Positions 16,901 to 23,321 of a stretch of 33,532 bases of DNA are shown one piece after another (position 1 is the stretch's first letter; every line of letters starts with the position of its first letter). The notes beneath the pieces were generated by a model. The model saw only the letters and a list, made by a program, of their open reading frames with translations. It did no database searches and was not told the origin of the DNA. Source of the stretch: an uncultured Ruminococcus sp. GTDB lineage: Bacteria; Bacillota; Clostridia; Oscillospirales; Ruminococcaceae. The stretch lies in assembly GCA_944386525.1 (NCBI GenBank), contig CALXBL010000012.1, positions 1 to 33,532 of the forward strand. Reading direction: 5' to 3'. The position numbers and the translations under genes were made by a program.

Positions 16901-17890
16901 TTATTCTGTCTTATCAGCCTTATCAGCCGATTCCGGTTCATACTTTCGCATTGCACGTATCGTCGCCATGCGCATGGCAAGAGCTGTAACAGTGAGTATT
17001 ACTACTCCGCCTGTTATCATCCAACTGAGCACAGCATAGCTTGCACCAAATATATCGTCATACGACACGAACGCTGCTATTATATAGTCCTCATACTTAT
17101 GATAGCGCACCATGACCTTCTCACCGGAGAAATTGGTATCAAACTTGCTCTTGTTGCGCCGGAACAGCTCCTGATCAAGCGAACATTCAGTCCCAATCTT
17201 CTTCTTGTCGGTGTGGCTCACATATGTGAAGGTTTCCGAATCGATAATAACCGTATCTCCGTCAGAGTATAGCGGAAAATTCTTTGCAGCAGAAGAAATC
17301 GATGAATTTTCAATAAGACTCATCAGAGATTCTCCATCGTAGGTTATCTGCAGCATATAGCCTTCATCAGGAAGGTTTGAGGCTGCTGCGACATATGCTC
17401 CGCTTTCATTTTCCACTATCACAGCCTGACTGTAGTTTACATCATCTATATTCTCAAGAAGTTCCGGAACAATCGAAACACGGTCCTCATAATTTGCAGT
17501 TGTAGCTATGACCTCGCCATTATGCGTGAAAACGCTCACATCTTCAGCTCCTACTGCCACACGTATTTCCTCGAGTACAGATTCATTCTCACTCAGAGAA
17601 TCCACATCTGATATCATAACAGATACAACCTTTGTTTTAGTGCGGTATTCATCAAGAAATTCTTTCTTTACACGTTCACCGGTCTTGGTGCCCTGCTCGA
17701 GGTATGCAGTTATAGCATTTACGTTGGTGTCTATCTGTCTTACTACATCGTTGCGGTCGAGAACACTTACTGCGTACACAGATATTATGCATATGACGAT
17801 ATAAGCTATCACCATTGTTAAAAATACAAATCTGTATGCACGCATCAGAACCGACTTATCTTTTTCTGCATACTTATTCATCTCATGCAT
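16901..17890 (-). CDS. Unrecognised membrane protein with an extracytoplasmic sensor-like domain
   Basis: Not recognised as a named family. The 329-residue product has a short charged N-terminus and a hydrophobic helix at ~21-43. About 240 extracytoplasmic residues follow with a pattern like a Cache/PAS-type sensor (FTHNGEVIATT, GESGAYVAAAS-like strand pairs, TFTYVSHTDKKKIG). A second helix lies near 285-307 and a ~22-residue charged tail closes the protein. There is no kinase, cyclase or methyl-accepting domain after the second helix, so any signal output must go through a partner. The start is the ATG at 17890, with AAGGA eight bases upstream; it overlaps apgM by 8 bp and shares its promoter. 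Confidence 0.75.
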   Translation of the reverse strand: MHEMNKYAEKDKSVLMRAYRFVFLTMVIAYIVICIISVYAVSVLDRNDVVRQIDTNVNAITAYLEQGTKTGERVKKEFLDEYRTKTKVVSVMISDVDSLSENESVLEEIRVAVGAEDVSVFTHNGEVIATTANYEDRVSIVPELLENIDDVNYSQAVIVENESGAYVAAASNLPDEGYMLQITYDGESLMSLIENSSISSAAKNFPLYSDGDTVIIDSETFTYVSHTDKKKIGTECSLDQELFRRNKSKFDTNFSGEKVMVRYHKYEDYIIAAFVSYDDIFGASYAVLSWMITGGVVILTVTALAMRMATIRAMRKYEPESADKADKTE

Positions 17891-19100
17891 TGGCAAAATC
17901 CTTCATTATACGGAATCCCTCTTCAATATAAAGACCTGTATCCTTTGCGGTCTTTTCATTGAAATGTTCAACACCCGCAACAAGCTTTGTGCTGTCGTAG
18001 ATAAGAAACGGGATAGGGTCGTTTGTATGTGTTTTAAGACTTAAAGGCGTTGCGTGGTCGGGAGTTACCATTACCTTAAAGTCACCCATCTTTCTGAGTG
18101 CTTCAGTTACAGGGCCGAGTATCACCTTGTCAATAATGGATATAGCTTTGACCTTATTCTCCACCTCTGCACGGTGACCGCACTCATCGGGTGCTTCAAC
18201 GTGGATATATACGAAATCCTGACCTCTCTCAAACTCCTCAATAGCAGCCTTAGCCTTACCCTCAAAATTTGTATCGATATAACCTGTTGCTCCATCAACT
18301 TCAACAATGCTCATTCCAGAAAACTTACCTATTCCCTTGAGCAGGTCTACTGCGGATATCATTGAGGCTTTAAGTCCATATTTGCCCTTGAAGTCATCGA
18401 GATCTGCGCGAACACCCTCGCCCCAGAGCCATATACTATTTGCAGGACGAAGTCCCTTTTCAACTCTCGCCTTGTTGAGAGGATGGTCTTTCAGAAGCTC
18501 GTATGACTTTTCCATCAGTTCCTGGAGCTTAGAACCGTTGCCGCTGAGCTTATCAGGCAAAAACTCCTTTACAGGTCTGCCTGTGATGTCGTGAGGAGGA
18601 GTGAGACCGCCAAGGTCGGTAGTGCCATTATCCCAGATAAGACAGTGGCGATAGGCAACTCCGGTGTAGAAACGAAACTCCTCGCAGCCAAGCTTTTCCT
18701 GAACATATTCAATGAGAATTCTTGCATCCTCGGTGGAAATATCGTCTGCACAGTAGTCGAGGAGAGTCTTATCCTCATATACAGGCTCATCTGATACAGT
18801 TACAAGATTGCAGCGCAAGGCAACGTCTGTTTTCTTCATGTCGATACCTATGCTTCCTGCTTCGAGAGGTGAGCGTCCTGTGTAGTACACCATAGGGTCG
18901 TATCCCAACACCGACAAATTTGCAACATCACTGCCGGGTTTCATGCCATCCTGTACGGTCTTTACAAGACCTACTGTTGCCTCTTTTGCAAGAGCATCCA
19001 TATTCGGAGTATCGGCTGCCTCCAGCGGAGTTTTTCCGCCAAGAGCCTCTATCGGATAGTCAGCCATACCATCACATAACACAACAAGATACTTCATCAT
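17883..19100 (-). CDS. apgM: Cofactor-independent phosphoglycerate mutase, archaeal (ApgM) type
   Basis: Alkaline-phosphatase-superfamily enzyme expected to interconvert 3- and 2-phosphoglycerate. The 405 residues begin YLVVLCDGMADYP with the metal-binding Asp. They carry the nucleophile serine block GSDVANLSVLGYDP, the metal-ligand blocks HVEAPDECGH and MVTPDHATPLSLKTHT, and the RSPLEAGSIGI motif. This family also contains the 'proposed homoserine kinase' subgroup, and that alternative cannot be excluded from sequence alone, although no threonine genes are adjacent. The ATG follows AGGAGG. It has its own promoter and is first of a two-gene unit. Confidence 0.88.
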   Translation of the reverse strand: MMKYLVVLCDGMADYPIEALGGKTPLEAADTPNMDALAKEATVGLVKTVQDGMKPGSDVANLSVLGYDPMVYYTGRSPLEAGSIGIDMKKTDVALRCNLVTVSDEPVYEDKTLLDYCADDISTEDARILIEYVQEKLGCEEFRFYTGVAYRHCLIWDNGTTDLGGLTPPHDITGRPVKEFLPDKLSGNGSKLQELMEKSYELLKDHPLNKARVEKGLRPANSIWLWGEGVRADLDDFKGKYGLKASMISAVDLLKGIGKFSGMSIVEVDGATGYIDTNFEGKAKAAIEEFERGQDFVYIHVEAPDECGHRAEVENKVKAISIIDKVILGPVTEALRKMGDFKVMVTPDHATPLSLKTHTNDPIPFLIYDSTKLVAGVEHFNEKTAKDTGLYIEEGFRIMKDFANA

Positions 19101-19151
19101 TATTCCTCCTATATCGTAAGCGCATTTTCACGCTTATCTGCATTTCACTAC

Positions 19152-19180
19152 ATTATATCATATTCTTCCGAATTTGTCCA
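19152..19180 (-). promoter_or_regulatory. Promoter of apgM
   Basis: Minus-strand TGGACA (19175-19180), 17 bp, TATAAT (19152-19157). The leader of about 45 nt contains a small TAAGCG/CGCTTA hairpin just upstream of the ribosome-binding site. Confidence 0.75.
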
Positions 19181-19211
19181 GTGTTTTTATATTTCTTACC
19201 GTGCAGAGCCA

Positions 19212-19240
19212 TTGACTTTTTTGATATTATGTCTTATAAT
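19212..19240 (+). promoter_or_regulatory. Distal (P1) promoter upstream of the first relQ
   Basis: TTGACT (19212-19217), 17 bp, TATAAT (19235-19240). It lies 116 bp upstream of a second promoter that also points at relQ. The extra leader carries a perfect 7-bp inverted repeat (19261-19290). Confidence 0.7.
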
Positions 19241-19260
19241 ATGTATAACAGCTCCGAGTT

Positions 19261-19290
19261 CGTACAACGCAAGCAGACCGGTATTGTACG
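19261..19290. repeat. Perfect inverted repeat between the two relQ promoters
   Basis: CGTACAA (19261-19267) and TTGTACG (19284-19290) are exact inverted copies separated by 16 bp. Position between P1 and P2 suits either an operator for a dimeric regulator or a hairpin in the P1 transcript. The loop is long for an efficient terminator and no T-run follows. Confidence 0.7.
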
Positions 19291-19327
19291 CATCGCATGA
19301 AAATCTTGTGAAATTGTTACATAACTA

Positions 19328-19356
19328 TTGACGCTGTTCCGGATATATGTTATACT
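19328..19356 (+). promoter_or_regulatory. Proximal (P2) promoter of the first relQ
   Basis: TTGACG (19328-19333), 17 bp, TATACT (19351-19356), giving a leader of about 30 nt to the relQ ATG. Confidence 0.8.
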
Positions 19357-19392
19357 GAATGAAATTTAATTTTTAAGGAGGCGTTTGCAGCA

Positions 19393-20073
19393 ATGGAAGA
19401 CAAGGAATTCTATCTGGACGCTATAAGGGATATGGTTCCGGCTCAAAAGGAAAACCAGATCCAGAATATATTCTATTCTTTCCTCGAAATTGAACACCTT
19501 TATGATTCTGCGATTGAGCTTGTCAAGGCACAGCTGAATATCTTCGACAGCGAATTCAATATGCGTTTCCGACGCAATCCAATACACAATATCGAAAGCC
19601 GCATAAAGTCGCCCCAGAGCATTGTGAGCAAACTCCAGCGCAAGGGTTATCCTGTATCTCCTGAAGCTGCACGTGAGCACCTTATGGATATTGCCGGCGT
19701 GAGAGTTATCTGCTGCTATGTGGACGATATATATGCTCTTGCAAAGCTGCTTTCAAACGGCAGCGGATTTGAGGTGCTCAAAACAAAGGACTACATTAAA
19801 AATCCAAAGGGCAACGGCTACCGCAGTTACCACATGATAACAAATGTACCTGTACATATGTCATCAGGTGTACAGTATGCTCCCGTTGAGATACAAATAC
19901 GCACAATCGCCATGGACTTCTGGGCAAGCCTTGAGCATCAGCTCCATTATAAATCCATAGGCAATAAGGATATCTCCTCAACTCTCACTGAGGAACTGAA
20001 ACAGTGCGCTGACTCCATCTATGAGATAGACGCAAAAATGCAGGATATGTTCAAACAGATAAATAAGCTTTGA
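19393..20073 (+). CDS. relQ: Small alarmone synthetase (RelQ-type GTP pyrophosphokinase), copy 1
   Basis: Single-domain RelA/SpoT-family enzyme expected to transfer pyrophosphate from ATP to GDP/GTP, making (p)ppGpp. There is no HD hydrolase or TGS/ACT domain, as in RelQ/SAS1. In 226 residues the synthetase core spans ~55-190. It has the metal ligand Asp99 (MDIAGVRVIC), the G-loop-type block KDYIKNPKGNGYRSYH (133-147) and the catalytic Glu166 (VEIQIRTIAMDFWASLEHQ). A C-terminal helix follows, as needed for tetramer formation in RelQ. The ATG lies 11 nt after AAGGAGG. It is transcribed alone from two tandem promoters and ends at a bidirectional terminator. Confidence 0.93.
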   Translation: MEDKEFYLDAIRDMVPAQKENQIQNIFYSFLEIEHLYDSAIELVKAQLNIFDSEFNMRFRRNPIHNIESRIKSPQSIVSKLQRKGYPVSPEAAREHLMDIAGVRVICCYVDDIYALAKLLSNGSGFEVLKTKDYIKNPKGNGYRSYHMITNVPVHMSSGVQYAPVEIQIRTIAMDFWASLEHQLHYKSIGNKDISSTLTEELKQCADSIYEIDAKMQDMFKQINKL

Positions 20074-20112
20074 TGAATACGGCAGCTGAAAGTTCAGCGC
20101 TGCCTTTATATG

Positions 20113-20150
20113 AAAAAAGGGGAAGCGGTCTTATCCGCCTCCCCTTTTGT
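20113..20150. terminator. Bidirectional terminator between relQ copy 1 and the GH43 gene
   Basis: Stem AAAAGGGGA-GCGG / CCGC-TCCCCTTTT with one opposed pair and a 6-nt loop. A-runs lie on one side and TTTTGTTTT on the other, so both convergent transcripts can terminate. A GGCAGC/GCTGCC hairpin (20079-20104) lies just upstream on the relQ side. Confidence 0.92.
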
Positions 20151-20151
20151 T

Positions 20152-22920
20152 TTAATCTGCATTTATCAAATACTTCTGAAGTCCCACAACGTCGGCTATG
20201 GTAAATTCCCCGTCGCCGTTCCAGTCCTGAGCTTTGCCGGTACAGTCGCCAGACTCAAACGTCCTCAGCATTCCCTTTGCAAGCATGAGATCGAATATGT
20301 TTATCTGCTGATCATAGTTCAGGTCTCCCGGAGTTTCCGGCTCTACTATCTCGGGCACGGCTGCCGGCTCTATGATGAATTTCTGTCCGCTGCCGCCCCA
20401 GTAATTCCACTGGCATATCTTCGCCCCTGCATCGAGGCTTATTCCGAACACATCAAAGCCCGAAAGCTCCCCCGATACCTCCGTGAGAATCGCATAGCTG
20501 CCGTCCTCGTTGGGATAGAGGGTAAACCTCTGAGCGCTGTCGCCGGTATACTCTGACAGATATATATCCGCTCCATCGGCGCTGCTGCCGTCCTTTACGG
20601 TGAGCGCCATTCCATCGTCATTTGTGAATATATAGCTGCCGTTCTCTTCGGTGATATTCCACGATGTAAAGACATCTGTTTGGAGTGCGCCGTTCGTATC
20701 ATCTGTACCAAGCCAGAGTCTGCTGTTCACATTCTTCACTGAATATCTGCCAGTATTTACCTTTGGATATACAGGCTCAATATTCCACAGCTGACAGTCT
20801 CCACCCCAATAGTTCCACTGCTTTATCGCACCGCCGTTTTCGGTACTCCAGCCATATACGTCAATGCCCGACTTATCCCCCGAAGACTTCGACACAATAC
20901 CATAGCTGCCACGATTTTCCACAATTTTCCACTGCTGACTGTCGGCGCCAGTATATTTCTGTATCTGTATATCAAGTCCATCGTCGGCAGTATTTCCTGC
21001 GACTGCTATGCAGTAGTTTTCATCTGTCATCGAGGTTATCTTACAGTATCCGCCGGAGGTGGCAGTTATGCGCCATTCCTGATGGCTGCCGCCTGTAAGA
21101 GTCCACTGCTGAAGGTTTACTCCCTCCTCTGCCTTTCCATCGGGAACATCCAGGGAAAGACCATTAAAACGATTTGTAATGCTGTATGAAACTCCGCTTA
21201 AAAGGTCGGTATCACCAAGGTATACATCAGAATTTGAATTGTCCTCGCCTGACGGATTATATGCAAGAAGGCTGTTGCCCGTTCTGTCCACCATATCATC
21301 CGAGAGGGTGTATTCGGTCTTTTTGCTGCCCCATACGGTCATGTTGCTGCCGGTGGCAGTGAACGTCATTTTCTTCACCATAGCAGAAGATTCATCAGCC
21401 TGTACGATAAACGCTCCCTTGTAGGTGACTCCGTTATACGTAATGCTCATATAATGCGAATCCTTTTCAACTGTCCATGTACCAGATACATCCCCTGTAA
21501 AGGTACCATCGGAGTTAAGGGTTATGTCAACAGGCCTTGATATGCCGACGCAGTCCTCAGTGTCACTCTCAGACCATTCCACTTTATAACCCTGATCAAG
21601 GTCGTGGACAAGGAACTCATAGTCTCCCACGAGAGCCTCCATAGTATGACCGCTCTCCGAGAGAGACTCGCCGCTGTACTCATAGGGAGCGGCAGTTATC
21701 CAGCCGTCCTCATTCATGATAAGTTGGTGAACTCTCACCTGATGGAAAAGTCCCAATCCGCCGAACTTTGTGTGATATATAACATACAGTTTTCCATCGT
21801 CATCCATAAGAACGGAGTTGTGACCCTGAGCCTTGAAACTGTTTTCATTGCAGCTCCACTGGTAGTTGCTCATAAGACGCATACCAACATTGCCACCGAT
21901 ATTGTCGGTACCCTTTGTGAAAACAGCAGGGTTTCCATTCTGGTCGTAATACGGACCTGTGGGAGATGTGCTGCGGAAAACTCTCATATTATATCCGCCG
22001 TTGGGGTGGAAATATCCATACGACAGAAACATATAATAATATCCCTGACCGCCTCCCGGAGGAGTCATATACTCAATATATGCTCCCTCACCGGACGCCC
22101 AATATCCACCGGCAACCTTTGTGCCCATATATGCATCGGACTGGTCTTTAACTGTGGGATATGTTACGCTGTAGTCCCTCAGACCCGTTTTTTCATCAAG
22201 CTCCAACATATATATTCCGCCGAACCATGAGCCGTATACCATCCAGAGCTTTCCTGCCTCGTCGTAGAAAACTCCGGGGTCGATGGCGTTTGTTCCGTAT
22301 TCGGCGTTCCACCTGCCCTCTGAGTTAAGGTATCTGCCAAGATCGGGGTCGCTGCCCAGCACCTTTTCAACGTCGGTGTTTTTGTAGCTGTTCGCCTCGT
22401 TAATAGGGTTCGTCTCAAAGCCGGAGTACACAATAGTATCCACGTATGTATACGGTCCATCAATATTGTCGGCAGTACACAGTACTATCGATGAATGCCA
22501 GTTTTCGCCGTTTACCGAAAGATACATACAATACTTGTTCATCTCGGGATTCCACACGATATCCGGCGCCCACAGATTTCCCGAAAGGTCGTAGCCGGTG
22601 CTTGTATTCGACCACTTGCACGGCTCTGCAAGGTCAGTGTAAATATCACTAAAATAGGTTGTGTTCTTAGTCCCTGCTGAGGAATTGGCTGTATCCGTCC
22701 AGTTCATAAGGTCATCAGAGCGTCCTGCCCCGAGGTGTGAGCCGATAATGTAGTAGCTGCCGTCCTCAAGCTTTACGATTGATGGGTCATGAACTGATAC
22801 TCGTGCATACTCACCGGCGCTGGCAGCCGGAGCATTTGCAACTGTGCCTGCTGTCAGCATTAACACACCTATCACTCCGGCAGAAATGCGGCTAAGTGCG
22901 CTTTTGATTTGTTTTCTCAT
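20152..22920 (-). CDS. Secreted GH43 arabinanase-like enzyme with two ricin-type repeats and C-terminal dockerin
   Basis: Predicted extracellular hydrolase of arabinan side chains of pectin. The 922 residues start with a signal peptide (1-~35, cleavage near ASA). A five-bladed GH43 domain (~38-410) follows with Asp45 (VHDPS) as base, Asp214 (AIDPG), Glu278 (SGEGAYIEY) as acid and His367 (QGHNS) at the metal site. A ~425-545 beta domain resembles the C-terminal domain of AbnB-type endo-arabinanases. Two ricin B/CBM13-like units (~575-717 and ~722-853) each contain QWNYWGG. The dockerin (865-920) has two calcium loops, DLNYDQQINIFD and DWNGDGEFTIAD, for cohesin binding. The start is the ATG at 22920 after GAGGA; an in-frame upstream extension overlaps the promoter. 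Exact substrate (endo versus exo) is inferred only. Confidence 0.9.
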   Translation of the reverse strand: MRKQIKSALSRISAGVIGVLMLTAGTVANAPAASAGEYARVSVHDPSIVKLEDGSYYIIGSHLGAGRSDDLMNWTDTANSSAGTKNTTYFSDIYTDLAEPCKWSNTSTGYDLSGNLWAPDIVWNPEMNKYCMYLSVNGENWHSSIVLCTADNIDGPYTYVDTIVYSGFETNPINEANSYKNTDVEKVLGSDPDLGRYLNSEGRWNAEYGTNAIDPGVFYDEAGKLWMVYGSWFGGIYMLELDEKTGLRDYSVTYPTVKDQSDAYMGTKVAGGYWASGEGAYIEYMTPPGGGQGYYYMFLSYGYFHPNGGYNMRVFRSTSPTGPYYDQNGNPAVFTKGTDNIGGNVGMRLMSNYQWSCNENSFKAQGHNSVLMDDDGKLYVIYHTKFGGLGLFHQVRVHQLIMNEDGWITAAPYEYSGESLSESGHTMEALVGDYEFLVHDLDQGYKVEWSESDTEDCVGISRPVDITLNSDGTFTGDVSGTWTVEKDSHYMSITYNGVTYKGAFIVQADESSAMVKKMTFTATGSNMTVWGSKKTEYTLSDDMVDRTGNSLLAYNPSGEDNSNSDVYLGDTDLLSGVSYSITNRFNGLSLDVPDGKAEEGVNLQQWTLTGGSHQEWRITATSGGYCKITSMTDENYCIAVAGNTADDGLDIQIQKYTGADSQQWKIVENRGSYGIVSKSSGDKSGIDVYGWSTENGGAIKQWNYWGGDCQLWNIEPVYPKVNTGRYSVKNVNSRLWLGTDDTNGALQTDVFTSWNITEENGSYIFTNDDGMALTVKDGSSADGADIYLSEYTGDSAQRFTLYPNEDGSYAILTEVSGELSGFDVFGISLDAGAKICQWNYWGGSGQKFIIEPAAVPEIVEPETPGDLNYDQQINIFDLMLAKGMLRTFESGDCTGKAQDWNGDGEFTIADVVGLQKYLINAD

Positions 22921-22962
22921 AAGATCCTCACTTTCCATAAATAGATGGTCTTTATATAACAC

Positions 22963-22991
22963 ATGATAACACAGTCCATCGCAAAAATCAA
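22963..22991 (-). promoter_or_regulatory. Promoter of the GH43 dockerin gene
   Basis: Minus-strand TTGATT (22986-22991), 17 bp, TATCAT (22963-22968). The leader is about 40 nt. A sequence GTATGCGA, 6/8 like the ATATGCAA repeat near the PL11 promoter, lies about 15 bp upstream of the -35. Confidence 0.65.
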
Positions 22992-23194
22992 GGGGCATTT
23001 ATCGCATACATACAAATATATTCCGATATGTTCACGATGTATTGTACAGTTTTTCCGCAGAGCATAAATACCAAAAATCTGCCTATCTGCGTGTATTTCG
23101 TATATTTTTCCACTTCTTTTGAAGCTCTTGTGCAGTCGGAAAAGCTCTGTTATTTTGGCACAATATGCAACAAATTAAGCGTCATATGCAATTG
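22992..23194. other. Divergent regulatory region between the GH43 and PL11 genes
   Basis: The 401-bp space between the two start codons (22921-23321) holds no convincing gene. It contains two divergent promoters and an AT-rich middle. An ORF on the plus strand at 23028-23225 has no ribosome-binding site and runs into the PL11 promoter, so it is not called. Two pairs of short direct repeats at 20-21 bp spacing lie at the PL11 end. Confidence 0.6.
23122..23191 (+). repeat. Paired direct repeats with ~2-helical-turn spacing upstream of the PL11 promoter
   Basis: ATATGCAA occurs at 23163-23170 and 23184-23191, exactly 21 bp apart start to start. Each copy is preceded by GC three bases earlier, so ten positions match. 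The second copy ends 3 bp before the -35 box. Upstream, AAGCTCT occurs at 23122-23128 and 23142-23148, 20 bp apart. Same-face direct repeats abutting a weak -35 are typical of activator sites such as those of AraC-family or response regulators. Confidence 0.6.
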
Positions 23195-23223
23195 TTTACA
23201 AGACGGAAATGTTGTATTATTAT
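23195..23223 (+). promoter_or_regulatory. Promoter of the PL11 dockerin gene
   Basis: TTTACA (23195-23200), 17 bp, TATTAT (23218-23223). Both boxes are one mismatch from consensus. The leader to the ATG is about 90 nt, longer than for its neighbours. Confidence 0.6.
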
Positions 23224-23321
23224 AGTAGGTTAAAAGCACTTGCCGCAATAAACAAAGATAACAGCGCAGGTGCACAGTTCGTGTATGGCAAAAAAGCAAC
23301 TAAATTTAGGAGAGGTGCTAT

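Noticed and set aside
19241-19300. Tiny 19-codon ORF in the relQ upstream region
   Set aside because: Its ATG directly follows the P1 -10 box, so it would lie upstream of the transcription start, and it has no ribosome-binding site.
21604-22230. 208-residue plus-strand ORF opposite the GH43 domain
   Set aside because: Shadow of the GH43 catalytic domain; no ribosome-binding site and no family resemblance.
23028-23225. 65-residue ORF in the GH43-PL11 intergenic region
   Set aside because: No Shine-Dalgarno, runs across the direct repeats and promoter of the PL11 gene, and composition is AT-rich non-coding.
23224-23321. Cyclic-di-GMP (GEMM) riboswitch in the PL11 leader
   Set aside because: The length is suggestive, but the conserved GEMM core segments and the tetraloop-receptor helices are not present.
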